Assembly (NCBI GenBank): GCA_904396155.1
Contig: CAJFOI010000032.1
Coordinates: forward strand, 1-64,000
Source of the DNA: Candidatus Avispirillum faecium
Lineage (GTDB): Bacteria; Bacillota; Clostridia; Oscillospirales; CAG-272
DNA: 64,000 nucleotides
Reading direction: 5' to 3'
The notes beneath the pieces were generated by a model, which saw nothing but the letters and a program-made list of their open reading frames with translations, did not search any database and had not been told where the DNA came from. Positions within the stretch are counted from its first letter, which is position 1, and every line of letters begins with the position of its first letter. Of this stretch, positions 9,441 through 18,513 are shown piece after piece. Both the position numbers and the translations under genes were made by a program.

Positions 9441-9973
9441 TCCAGCTGCCGTCCCAAAAATCCGGCTGCGGTCTGAATCAATTTAGCTTCCAGACCTGGT
9501 TGCAGGTTTTGATTTTCCGGTGTCATAATGGAGGCTACACATCCTGTGATGTCTCCTTCTGTAATGATCGGCATAGCGCAGCTGATAAAGTGCTGCCCGC
9601 CATCTACTGCGGGAACACTTTCGTTCTTGCCCGCAGTATAGAGATTTCTTTTACTTATGATTTCTTCAAATTCAGAGGACAGCTTTCTGTCCGCATATTC
9701 CTTGCGGGGAAGTCCTGCACAGGCGATTACTGCGTCTCGGTCGCAGATGATCACGGAAAGTCCGCAGGTCTTATGCAGTGTTTCTGCATACTGCATTGCA
9801 AACTGCGACAGCTCTCCGATGGGGGAATATTTTTTGAAGATCACTTCGCCGTCCCGATCCGTATAAATTTCCAGTGGGTCGCCTTCCCGGATTCGCATAG
9901 TTCTTCTGATTTCCTTTGGAATGACTACACGTCCCAGGTCGTCGATACGGCGCACAATTCCAGTTGCTTTCAT
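9434..9973 (-). CDS. spoVT: Stage V sporulation protein T (AbrB-type regulator)
   Basis: A 179-residue transcription factor of the forespore in spore-forming Firmicutes. The N-terminal swapped-hairpin AbrB domain is clear (MKATGIVRRIDDLGRVVIP, continuing KEIRRTMRIREGDPLEI). The C-terminal part matches the GAF-like domain of SpoVT. GGAGA about ten bases before the ATG at 9973 decides the start; the frame stays open upstream. It is evidence that the organism makes endospores. A TGCATA resembling a sigma-G -35 lies about 70 bases upstream, but the -10 is poor. Confidence 0.93.
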   Translation of the reverse strand: MKATGIVRRIDDLGRVVIPKEIRRTMRIREGDPLEIYTDRDGEVIFKKYSPIGELSQFAMQYAETLHKTCGLSVIICDRDAVIACAGLPRKEYADRKLSSEFEEIISKRNLYTAGKNESVPAVDGGQHFISCAMPIITEGDITGCVASIMTPENQNLQPGLEAKLIQTAAGFLGRQLEN

Positions 9974-10133
9974 ATATGAACTCTCCTTTGAAATACAGGT
10001 TCTTGCCTTTTTATTGTTTCTCATAACTTTTGTTTTATGCAACGTATTTTGTAAATTCTGATAGGATGTGGCATTTTTGTATGTTTGTGTGCAGGAGAAA
10101 AAAGTGGCATCCTGTCTTTTTTCTGCTGCCGTA

Positions 10134-12890
10134 TCAATGCTTTTTCCTGTTTTTGAAAAGGGATTTGCGGATTAGATCCGCCGGAATGACAGTTGCCGCC
10201 AACAGGGCTGCGGACAACAGATCCTTCCAGTGCAGAGGAACGCAGCGGAAAACATCTCCGCCGAAGTAAATAATCATCAGCTGGATGATGGCGACGGCGG
10301 TCATAATCAGGACGAAGGGCTTATTTCCTGCAATATGGGAAAGCAGATTCCGTTGCGGGGTTCTTACATTGAAAGAGTTGAAGATGCCACAGAAAATAAA
10401 CATGGCGAAAAAGACGGTTAAGTAATATTTTTCACTGCCGGCGGACAGACGGCTGCGCAACCAGTCGCTTTGCAGAAAGAAAATGCAAAGGCCCAAACTG
10501 TACAGCCCCGAGATCAAAATCTGGTTGATCATTGCTCCGTTTAAGATGCCGGCATCCCGAGGAAGGCTGGGCCGAAGCATATACCTGCGCAGGGCCGGTT
10601 CTCCGGCAAATGCAAGACCCCCCAGGGTGTCCATGATGATATTGACCCACAACATTTGGATAACAGTAACAGGACTGTCGATTCCCATAAAGGGACCGAT
10701 CAGGGAAACACCCATGGCACAGAGATTCATCATCAACTGGAAGGTGACAAATTTGCGGATGCTCTCAAAGATGGTACGGCCGTAGAGCACTGCTCTGGTG
10801 ATGGAAGAGAAGCTGTCATCTGTAATGACGATATCTCCGGCTTCTTTTGCAATGTCGGTGCCGCTGCCCATGGCAAAGCCTACATCGGCTGCTTTTAGCG
10901 CCGGCGCATCATTGATCCCGTCGCCGGTCATTCCGGCTACAAGGCCCATATCTTTTGCGATGCGTACAAGGCGGATCTTGTCGGAAGGAAGGGCGCGGGA
11001 AATCACGGCGATGTGGGGCAGGATTTTTTTAATTTCCTCATCGCTCATTGCGGAAAGCTCTGCTGCCGGGAGTACTCGATTACATGTGGCGGTGAGAATA
11101 CCGGTTTCTCTTGCAACAGCTTCTGCAGTGGATGGATTATCTCCAGTGACCATGACTACTTGGATTCCTGCGTGCTGTGCGTCGGAGACGGACCGGCGCA
11201 CATCGCTGCGAATTGGATCCCGAATGGCAAACAGACAAAGAAATGTCAGCTCGACTGGGCTTTCTTTTGCTTTTGCTCTTGCAAAATCCTGCGAACTTCC
11301 CGCTGCGCAGCAAATGACACGGCAGGAAGCCGCGCCCAAGTCCTGCAGTTTTTGCATGAGTTCCTGCTTTCCCAAGTTGTCTAAATTTTGTTCGCTGCCA
11401 TTGTAATCTACATAACGTGTACATCCTGCAAGAAGCCGTTCTGGAGCTCCCAAAAAATAAGCGCGTTCTCCCATGCCATCCTTTACAAGAGAGGCGGAGT
11501 ATTTTCTATCAGAATCAAAAGGAAGGCGAGCGCGACACGTCGCATGCGCGTTTTTGTCCTCTTTTACGGCAGAGAGCACTGCTTTTTCCGTCGCTCCGCT
11601 TCCTCCTGGCGCACAGGCGGTGGTTACACATTCCCTGATCTGTGTTTGTAGTTTTTCACACTCTTTGAGTTGATTGTACCGTTCCCGGGAAAAGTCCCGC
11701 CCATAGATCCCGCACACGGTCATTTTTCCTGTGGTGAGTGTACCTGTTTTGTCGGTAAACAGGATATTCAGACTGCCGGCTGTTTCGATCCCTACCAGGC
11801 GGCGTACCAGAACGCCGCCTTTGAGCATTCGTTTCATATTGGACGATAGAACTACTGTGATCATCATAGGCAGTCCTTCGGGCACGGCCACAACTACTAC
11901 GGACACAGCGACAGTGACGGCGCGTATGATTTCCGACAGCAAAAATTCACGGTCCTGGAGGCGTACCAGCATCAGTGACAGATCCATTCCGCTGTCGATG
12001 ACAAAGACATTGAACAGATAGGCGAAAGCGATCATGATAGCGCCGATGTACCCCATAAAGCTGATACTTTTCGCAAGCTCGCTCAGGCGGTGCTTTAGCG
12101 GGCTTGGACGTCCGTCCTCCTGAAGGCTGGAGGCAACCTCTCCAATGAAGGTGGAATCTCCCACACGCAGCACGGCCATTTCGCCTTCGCCGCTCAGAAC
12201 CCCGCTGCCTCGGAATAACTGATAGGTAGAACTGGGCTGCCAGCTTTCCTGGTCCGGGAAAAAGGAGGTACTGTGCACAGGTGCTTTGCGCCGTTCGACG
12301 CTTTCTCCCGTGATAGCCGCCTGATCACAGCGAACTTCTCCACTGATGAGAACGCCGTCTGCGGGGATATGCATACCGGCGCGCAGCAGTACAATGTCTC
12401 CCACTGCAATATCGGAAATGCGTACCTCTCGAATTTCTCCTCCCCGGCGGATGGTACAAAGTGTATTTTCTTCTTTCCCGGACAATCGTTCAAATGCGAG
12501 GGAAGATCCGTATTCGGAGATGGTGGAGACCAGAGTGGCGATCAGGATCGCTGCGCCGATCCCCAGGGTTTCCGGGATGTTCATTTTTCCCATGCTGACC
12601 AGCGCATTGATGAGCAGCGCACCGATTAGAATTTTAATAATGGGATCGTTGAAATTCGAGAGCAGTTGACGGAAAAAACCTGCCCTTTTCTTTTTTGTAA
12701 GGGTGTTGCGGCCAAAAATCTCAAGATTTTCGGCTGCCTCTTTTTCTGTCTGGCCGAAACGACGGATATATACCTGTCGTCTGTCCCCAGTGCAGTCTAT
12801 CATCCCTGTGGGAGCAGAATGGCTGGCATCGTTTTTTTGCCCTCTGCTTCTTCCAAATGCCGTGTTGGGTAAGCTGTTTATGATTTCCAC
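10134..12890 (-). CDS. Calcium-translocating P-type ATPase, PMCA type
   Basis: A 918-residue membrane pump exporting Ca2+ at the cost of ATP. Seen in order: TGES of the actuator domain at about 194-197, the M4 ion-site motif PEGLP at 337-341, the phosphorylated Asp in DKTGTLT at about 380, MVTGDN, GDGINDAPAL, and the M6 segment WVNIIMDTLGGLA, which is of the PMCA/SERCA kind. About ten membrane segments can be drawn. The start is uncertain: the GTG at 12890 sits directly against GCGGAGG, too close for an ideal site, while the next ATG (12803) has only a weak site. It is transcribed alone. Confidence 0.9.
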   Translation of the reverse strand: MEIINSLPNTAFGRSRGQKNDASHSAPTGMIDCTGDRRQVYIRRFGQTEKEAAENLEIFGRNTLTKKKRAGFFRQLLSNFNDPIIKILIGALLINALVSMGKMNIPETLGIGAAILIATLVSTISEYGSSLAFERLSGKEENTLCTIRRGGEIREVRISDIAVGDIVLLRAGMHIPADGVLISGEVRCDQAAITGESVERRKAPVHSTSFFPDQESWQPSSTYQLFRGSGVLSGEGEMAVLRVGDSTFIGEVASSLQEDGRPSPLKHRLSELAKSISFMGYIGAIMIAFAYLFNVFVIDSGMDLSLMLVRLQDREFLLSEIIRAVTVAVSVVVVAVPEGLPMMITVVLSSNMKRMLKGGVLVRRLVGIETAGSLNILFTDKTGTLTTGKMTVCGIYGRDFSRERYNQLKECEKLQTQIRECVTTACAPGGSGATEKAVLSAVKEDKNAHATCRARLPFDSDRKYSASLVKDGMGERAYFLGAPERLLAGCTRYVDYNGSEQNLDNLGKQELMQKLQDLGAASCRVICCAAGSSQDFARAKAKESPVELTFLCLFAIRDPIRSDVRRSVSDAQHAGIQVVMVTGDNPSTAEAVARETGILTATCNRVLPAAELSAMSDEEIKKILPHIAVISRALPSDKIRLVRIAKDMGLVAGMTGDGINDAPALKAADVGFAMGSGTDIAKEAGDIVITDDSFSSITRAVLYGRTIFESIRKFVTFQLMMNLCAMGVSLIGPFMGIDSPVTVIQMLWVNIIMDTLGGLAFAGEPALRRYMLRPSLPRDAGILNGAMINQILISGLYSLGLCIFFLQSDWLRSRLSAGSEKYYLTVFFAMFIFCGIFNSFNVRTPQRNLLSHIAGNKPFVLIMTAVAIIQLMIIYFGGDVFRCVPLHWKDLLSAALLAATVIPADLIRKSLFKNRKKH

Positions 12891-13021
12891 CTCCGCTGTA
12901 TGATTTTCCTGTTTGTTTGTGCTTGGAGAACGGTGGTCCTCTTCGCTTTTGGAATCGTTTTAATATATGAGAGAGATGGTACAATTATTATCTGCGGTGC
13001 CGGGCGAAACAAAAATAAAGC

Positions 13022-13050
13022 TTGAAATTATTTCCTTGATATAGTATAAT
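13022..13050 (+). promoter_or_regulatory. Promoter of the surface-polymer operon
   Basis: TTGAAA at 13022-13027, a 17-base spacer and a perfect TATAAT at 13045-13050. It lies about 80 bases before the first gene of the five-gene operon. Confidence 0.7.
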
Positions 13051-13131
13051 AATAAAAATATAGCGCGGGAATAGGTACGATTGATTCGTGCGATGTTGCG
13101 TACGCAAGAAGATGGAAAGGGGTCTGCTAAG

Positions 13132-14958
13132 ATGACGCAGAGCGGTAACAGCATACACAACAGACCGCGTCCCATTGCGGCGGACAAGCTTTTCCTTCGT
13201 ATACGCGGTGTGGGCGCCCGGGTGCGCAATTTTGTTTCCAGAAGATTTGATGAAAGCAGGATCATTTTTGGAATCGGGGTTTTATGCAGGCATTTTTTTC
13301 GTCTGCGTCTGCGTCTTTTGGGTGTTTTTCTTTTGACCTTTGGAGTTTATTCCTCTGTGGTGACAGTTCTTGTTCGACTTTTTCGCCAGGAACAAGTGAC
13401 CGGAGAGATTTTATACGGTGGTGTTGCGCTGATGGTACTATCCATTCCGCTGCTTCTTTCCAGAGGGAATATTTCCACCGCATTGCTGGGTTCCCGTACG
13501 GGAAATATTCTGTGTGATTACCTGGGAGTACGCCGGGAATCTATCCAGGAATATGTGCTGGCAGGGCACACGAACATTGCATTTGTGCTGGGCGTTCTGG
13601 CAGGTACGCTGACGTTTTGGGTATCTCCTGCCTTTGTGCTTCTGGGAATGATCGCTTTCGTCGGAACTGCGATTATTTTTGCACTGCCGGAAAATGGAAT
13701 TTTATTTGCATCGGTGCTGCTTTTGTTTGCGGGGACGAAAACACAGCTGTGGATCTTGACTGCAACGCTGATCTCTTACTTGCTTAAGCTGATACGCGGG
13801 AAGCGAAGTTTACAGTTTTACAAGCGGGATGTTTTTGCAATTTTGGTCTTTTTTGTGGTTTTGGGTGGTCTTTTTGATCGTTCCGGGGTATTTTATTCGC
13901 AGGCGGGCGTTTATGCGCTGTATTTATGTGTGTATTTTCTCTCTACCCTGACAGTATATGATTTTCGCAAAATTAACCGAATTACCACTGCAATGTGTGC
14001 TGGCGGAGGAATACTGGCCGCATTTTATCTTTGCGGTCGGATCCTGGACACCTATCTTGCCGGGCGTTTTGTACAGGATGGAGGATATTTGCTTCGCCTT
14101 GTCCTGGAGTTGCCGGTTTTTCGAAGCGGTGTCGCGCCCATTTTATTTATGGTTTTGTTTCCCGCCGCGGTGGGGGGATGTCTGCGCAGCAATCTCTATA
14201 TGCCCAGGAGAACTGCAATTTTTTGTACGGTGTCTATGTTCCTTGCCCTCATTTTATGCAGCGAGGGAGTGGAGGTCTTTTGCGCTTTGGTTGCCACCGC
14301 GCTGCTTTTGCTGCTCCATCGAAAAAGAGCCAGCAGGCTGGTTTTGGGAATTTTCCTGGCGGCTTTTGTTTTGCTTGCTTTTTGGGGCGAAAGGTTTGGT
14401 GTGGAGTTCTACACGTATTTTGCAGTACAAGCGGGAGCGATTGGAAAAGGAGTCTTGGAGTTCTTCCATGGAATTGTATCTATGGATCCTGTGCAGCTTC
14501 TCACTGGAGATGGATTGGGGTCGGTATTGCAAGCCTCCAATACGGCGGGCAATTCTTATCTTTCCTTTGTACAGGCGCTGGGGCTGATTGGCCTGCTGAT
14601 TTTTGTAGTTTTTGTAATTGTTTATGTTGGTGTCAACCTGCGGTTGTATAAAAAAACCTTTGAGAGGGGACGGACGCCGGATATATTGCTGCGGTTTGGT
14701 GTGGTACGCAGCCCAACGGATATGCGTCTGGGAGGCGGTGCGCCCTTTTGCGGTATAGTGGCACTGCTGCTTTGTGCCTTTGCTGCCCCTGTCTGGCAAA
14801 ACAGCCTGGCTTTTGAATTGTTCTGGCTTTTATGTGGAATTAGCGTGGCGTATGAGAAAAGTGCGTCCCGGGAGATTGACAAGGCGGATCAGGCAGTTTT
14901 TTCCGATCTTGGAGCGGAGAGCGCGTCGGTAGTTTTGAAGCGAAAAGAAGATAATTAA
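13132..14958 (+). CDS. Polytopic membrane protein, O-antigen ligase/polymerase-like
   Basis: A 608-residue protein with about a dozen hydrophobic segments, a basic N-terminus and a charged C-terminal tail. The layout, with a larger extracytoplasmic loop around residues 440-500 holding TGDGLGSVLQASNTAGNSYL, recalls Wzy/WaaL-type O-antigen ligases, which join or polymerise lipid-linked glycans. I see no signature strong enough to be certain. GAAAGGGG upstream of the ATG at 13132 supports this start rather than one 17 codons earlier. It heads an operon with a TagO-type transferase and an LCP protein, which supports a role in cell-surface polymer assembly. Confidence 0.6.
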   Translation: MTQSGNSIHNRPRPIAADKLFLRIRGVGARVRNFVSRRFDESRIIFGIGVLCRHFFRLRLRLLGVFLLTFGVYSSVVTVLVRLFRQEQVTGEILYGGVALMVLSIPLLLSRGNISTALLGSRTGNILCDYLGVRRESIQEYVLAGHTNIAFVLGVLAGTLTFWVSPAFVLLGMIAFVGTAIIFALPENGILFASVLLLFAGTKTQLWILTATLISYLLKLIRGKRSLQFYKRDVFAILVFFVVLGGLFDRSGVFYSQAGVYALYLCVYFLSTLTVYDFRKINRITTAMCAGGGILAAFYLCGRILDTYLAGRFVQDGGYLLRLVLELPVFRSGVAPILFMVLFPAAVGGCLRSNLYMPRRTAIFCTVSMFLALILCSEGVEVFCALVATALLLLLHRKRASRLVLGIFLAAFVLLAFWGERFGVEFYTYFAVQAGAIGKGVLEFFHGIVSMDPVQLLTGDGLGSVLQASNTAGNSYLSFVQALGLIGLLIFVVFVIVYVGVNLRLYKKTFERGRTPDILLRFGVVRSPTDMRLGGGAPFCGIVALLLCAFAAPVWQNSLAFELFWLLCGISVAYEKSASREIDKADQAVFSDLGAESASVVLKRKEDN

Positions 14959-14970
14959 AGGAGGACATGC

Positions 14971-15441
14971 ATGGCGCAGGAACAAAAACGCAGGCTGAAT
15001 ATGATCGATTTTGTGCTTATCATTGCGATTATAGCCGCCTTGGCAGCAATTATTTTTCGTGTAATCCTCCAACCTGGTGCACAGGATGCTGTGCGTATTC
15101 GCTACGTATTGGAGATTTCGCAGATTCAGACGGAATTTTGCAGCAAAGTTGCTCCGGAGGATCTGGTCTTTTATGAGGATGGCGCTGGTGACATCGGGAC
15201 CGTCACGGCGACTTCTACGGCTCCTGCTTATTTTAAGGGAACGGACCGGGAAGGAAATCCTGTTTATACGGAAATGGAAGACTACAGCATTTTATATGTA
15301 ACCATTGAGGCAGATGCGCTGCAGAGCAGTGCAGGATATGATGTGGGCGGTTGCACAATCCACGGGGGGGACACGCTGACGGTCCAGTTCCCGGGGCTCT
15401 ACTGCGAAGCACAATGTATCAGCATCAATGTGCTGGAGTAA
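14971..15441 (+). CDS. DUF4330-like membrane-anchored protein
   Basis: A 156-residue protein with one N-terminal membrane segment (about 11-32) and a small beta-rich extracytoplasmic domain. The pattern YVLEISQIQTEF, then DLVFYEDG, matches what I recall of the DUF4330 family, often found beside glycan genes. GGAGG precedes the ATG. It shares its layout with the protein at 16744-17253 in the same operon, so the two are probable paralogues that could form a heteromer. Function is unknown. Confidence 0.65.
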   Translation: MAQEQKRRLNMIDFVLIIAIIAALAAIIFRVILQPGAQDAVRIRYVLEISQIQTEFCSKVAPEDLVFYEDGAGDIGTVTATSTAPAYFKGTDREGNPVYTEMEDYSILYVTIEADALQSSAGYDVGGCTIHGGDTLTVQFPGLYCEAQCISINVLE

Positions 15442-15532
15442 TGTTTTGGATGAATGCTGGTGCCATGGCTTTTCGGGAATAAAAGCGTACGGCTCTTCTG
15501 CTGTACATCGCTTTTAGGAAGAAGGAGGTTTT

Positions 15533-16696
15533 ATGAGCCTGATATCTGTTATATTCGCGATTGTCGCCGTAGTGTGTGCGGCACTCATTTCCTATACTGT
15601 CACGCCGCCGGTGCGTCTTCTTGCTTTTCGTATTGGAGCGGTGGATATCCCTACGGATTCCAGGAGAATGCATAAAAAACCCACGCCCCGCATTGGCGGA
15701 CTGGGGATTTTTGCAGGGTTTACCATATCGACGTTGGTCTTCTGTGATTTTTCCGCTGAGCTTTTTGCGATTTGGATCGGCGGAGCGGTTCTGGTAGTGC
15801 TGGGGATTTTGGATGACATTTTTCGCCTGTCGGCGTTGTTAAAACTTTTGGTACAGCTGTGTGCTGCCGGCATTGCGGTTTGCTTCGGCATCGTCATTGA
15901 CCAGATTACGGTATTTGGGCTGGTGATTGAATTTGGAGTGTTTGCGATTCCCATTACGCTTTTGTGGATTGTGGGGTTGTCAAATGCCATCAATTTAATC
16001 GATGGATTGGATGGGCTTGCCTGCGGTGTCAGTGCGATCACCTCTCTTTCTATCCTGGGTGTGGTTTTGATCACAGGAGATATGACCTCCGCACTCATTA
16101 CGGCGATTTTAGTAGGTGCCTGCGGCGGCTTTTTGCCATACAACAAGAATCCTGCCAGCATATTTATGGGGGACACGGGCGCACTGTTTTTGGGGTATAC
16201 TCTTTCCATTATATCGGTACAGGGCCTCTTTAAGCTGCATACGGTTTTGTCTTTCCTGGTTCCCTTTTCCATTTTTGCCTTGCCCTTGCTGGATACGTTG
16301 GTTGCCATTGGGCGGCGTTTGATCCACAAGCAGAGTCCTTTTCATCCAGACAGGGGGCATTTGCATCACAAGCTTGTAGATATGGGCTTTACGCACAAGG
16401 AGGCGGTGCGGCTTTTGTATGCAATCAGTGGGATTATGGGGCTTGTGGCTGTAACCTACACCGACGCAATGTTCCATGAATCGCGTGGTTGGAAGAGTAT
16501 GATTATAGCGGTGGTGGCCGTAGTGATCATTGTGCTCAATTTTCTGTGTCTGCGCAAGCCGAGTACCAGAATTTTATCGGGTCTGGCAGAGCATATCAGT
16601 GAAAAGCGACTGGAAGAGGAAAAAGCGATGCATGAAGCAAAGGCACAGGAACAAAAAACAGATGGAGACAAAGCGTCAAACAGACAGGAAAAATAG
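15533..16696 (+). CDS. tagO: Undecaprenyl-phosphate sugar-1-phosphate transferase (TagO/WecA/MraY family)
   Basis: An integral membrane enzyme of 387 residues. It transfers a sugar-1-phosphate, most likely GlcNAc-1-phosphate, from a UDP-sugar to undecaprenyl phosphate, the first step of teichoic acid or related polymer synthesis. Family motifs: RMHKKPTPRIGGLGI near the N-terminus, the catalytic region NLIDGLDGLACG, NPASIFMGDTGALFLG, and the HIGH-like DRGHLHHKLVDMG, which separates TagO/WecA from MraY. About eleven membrane helices. The C-terminal 40 residues are a charged tail. AAGAAGGAGG upstream of the ATG supports the start. Confidence 0.9.
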   Translation: MSLISVIFAIVAVVCAALISYTVTPPVRLLAFRIGAVDIPTDSRRMHKKPTPRIGGLGIFAGFTISTLVFCDFSAELFAIWIGGAVLVVLGILDDIFRLSALLKLLVQLCAAGIAVCFGIVIDQITVFGLVIEFGVFAIPITLLWIVGLSNAINLIDGLDGLACGVSAITSLSILGVVLITGDMTSALITAILVGACGGFLPYNKNPASIFMGDTGALFLGYTLSIISVQGLFKLHTVLSFLVPFSIFALPLLDTLVAIGRRLIHKQSPFHPDRGHLHHKLVDMGFTHKEAVRLLYAISGIMGLVAVTYTDAMFHESRGWKSMIIAVVAVVIIVLNFLCLRKPSTRILSGLAEHISEKRLEEEKAMHEAKAQEQKTDGDKASNRQEK

Positions 16697-16743
16697 GTGT
16701 GGAGCGGCTTTTTCATACGGAGAAAGGGAAGGACTACGTACCG

Positions 16744-17253
16744 ATGAAGAAAAAAGAAAAGGGCACAAAACGCGGGCGTCTGCCGGCGGCGGATCTTTTT
16801 TTGTGGCTGCTTTTGCTGCTGTGTATCATAGGTGTAGGAGTGCGCGTGGTTGCAGGTGCGGACGGGATATTTTCCAGGGGAGAGGCAGGAGAATATCTGA
16901 TTTCCTACCTGATTACGGATATGCGCAGTGAGTACAGCGAGCGGTTTGGAGAAGGAACGGAATTTTATTTGGAAGACGGTACGCCCTTTGGGGTTCTGAG
17001 CGGTGAAGCGGTTTTTACGCCCACCCGGGAGTATTTGGAAAATGAAAATGGCGAGTATGTGGTCAGTTACAGCTCCGGCAACCGAGTAGATGTAAAAGGA
17101 ACCGTGCGGGCATCCGGTGCGATGACAGAGCGAGGATTTATGCTGGAGAAGAAAAAGTATGTTGCGGTAAACATGCCGCTTACGGTTCATAGTGCTGAAA
17201 TATCGGCGGAAATCCTAATTACGGATATATCAAAGGTGAGTGTGCAAAATTGA
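16744..17253 (+). CDS. Second DUF4330-like membrane-anchored protein
   Basis: 169 residues: a basic N-terminus, one membrane segment (about 19-40) and an extracytoplasmic domain with EFYLEDGTPFGVLSG and a late GFMLEKKKYVAVNMPL. The plan resembles the protein at 14971-15441: membrane anchor, then paired beta segments around a D-G turn. The GGGAAGGA site supports the ATG at 16744 rather than the upstream GTG. Its stop overlaps the TTG start of the LCP gene, so the two are coupled. Function is unknown. Confidence 0.6.
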   Translation: MKKKEKGTKRGRLPAADLFLWLLLLLCIIGVGVRVVAGADGIFSRGEAGEYLISYLITDMRSEYSERFGEGTEFYLEDGTPFGVLSGEAVFTPTREYLENENGEYVVSYSSGNRVDVKGTVRASGAMTERGFMLEKKKYVAVNMPLTVHSAEISAEILITDISKVSVQN

Positions 17254-18473
17254 ACGACAAACAGCTGATTAAAAAAGACAGTGCTCCTGATGTGCTGCGT
17301 CCAGGCGTTGCAAAATCTCAGGGCAACCAGAATTCCCAAAAGAAAAGTGGAAAGCAGATTCGAAATCTGCGGAATTTCGGTATTACGCTGGGAATTTCCT
17401 TTGTGCTTTTGGGAATCGTCGCCATTTTTGCAGCCCGCTTTGTAGCGGATACGGTCTGCAGTGTATTTACGGGCGACGGCGTAAAAGATTTAGACGAGTT
17501 ACTGACTCCAGTGGAAACGACTGCACCTTCCGGAGAGGAGCAGGACGACCGGTTTACAAGAGAGCTCAACGGTGTATCCTTCACTTGGTTGATGGTGGTG
17601 ACGGACGAACGCACCTCCGTATATGACGATTACTTTCCTGATGCGGATGCGATTGAAGAGATGGAAGAGGATGATTTCGGCGTTTTGGGCAAGGAATATC
17701 GGCGTGTAGGTACGGCGGGAATTGCGCTGGTGCATGCTGACGTTGACCTTCGGGAGTATACGGTGATGGCGATCCCGCCCATTACCCGGGTAGAGACCGG
17801 CTCGGGAGATTACAGTCTAAGCGAGATTTATTCTTACTATGGCATTGATTTTTTGAAGGCGAAGGTGGAAGGGCTCACCGGAATGACGGTAGATCACTAT
17901 ACTGTTTTGAACTGTACGGATCTGGCGTCTTTAGCCAATGTGATTGGCGGTATTGACTGCAAGATCCCTGTAGATATTTATTCCAATGGACCTTTATATG
18001 TGTCGGCGCCACCGGAGACAGAGACATCCGAGGAGACAAGTGAAAGTGAGAGCACGGATGAGAACGCTGCGGAAGGGGCACCGACATATGAGCTGGAGCT
18101 GGAAAAATCTGACCTGTCCAAGTTGTCCGCAAAGTTGGAAGCCGCACTGCTGTACAGCGATTATACGGATGGTGTCAGCGATGAGACGACAATTTTTCAA
18201 AGCTTTGTCCAGGGCGTGCTGAAGAATCTGTCCAAGGCGTCGGAGAGCGGACTGCTTTCCTATTACAACGGGCTGAAAAGCAAATTCCGGGAAAGCGATT
18301 TGGATCAGACAGTTGTAAAGGATGCGGCGGAGGTAATTCAGGCGTATTCCTGGATGGAGGTACAGACATTGGTGTACCCAGGTCGTTTTGTCCCCGCTAA
18401 GGGCACGCAGGAGGCATACTACAATCCCGATGCGGAGAGCGCGGTGCAGTATTTTTACAAATATAGGGCGTAA
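17250..18473 (+). CDS. Divergent LytR-CpsA-Psr (LCP) domain protein
   Basis: A 407-residue protein with a membrane segment at about 46-68 and a large extracytoplasmic domain. LCP proteins attach lipid-linked glycans to peptidoglycan. The match is to the second half of the LCP core: YSLSEIYSYYGID, a conserved AKVEGLTGMTVDHYTVLNC segment, then LASLANVIGGID. The usual catalytic Asp and Arg segments (SDT and SIPRD in canonical members) are replaced by VGTAG and AIPPI, so activity is doubtful. A Glu/Ser/Thr-rich insertion lies at about 252-275. The start is TTG, overlapping the previous stop, with AAAGGTGAG upstream. It is last in the polymer operon. Confidence 0.7.
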   Translation: MNDKQLIKKDSAPDVLRPGVAKSQGNQNSQKKSGKQIRNLRNFGITLGISFVLLGIVAIFAARFVADTVCSVFTGDGVKDLDELLTPVETTAPSGEEQDDRFTRELNGVSFTWLMVVTDERTSVYDDYFPDADAIEEMEEDDFGVLGKEYRRVGTAGIALVHADVDLREYTVMAIPPITRVETGSGDYSLSEIYSYYGIDFLKAKVEGLTGMTVDHYTVLNCTDLASLANVIGGIDCKIPVDIYSNGPLYVSAPPETETSEETSESESTDENAAEGAPTYELELEKSDLSKLSAKLEAALLYSDYTDGVSDETTIFQSFVQGVLKNLSKASESGLLSYYNGLKSKFRESDLDQTVVKDAAEVIQAYSWMEVQTLVYPGRFVPAKGTQEAYYNPDAESAVQYFYKYRA

Positions 18474-18513
18474 GGGCCCATAAAGACAAACAAGGACGAA
18501 AGGAAACAGCTTC

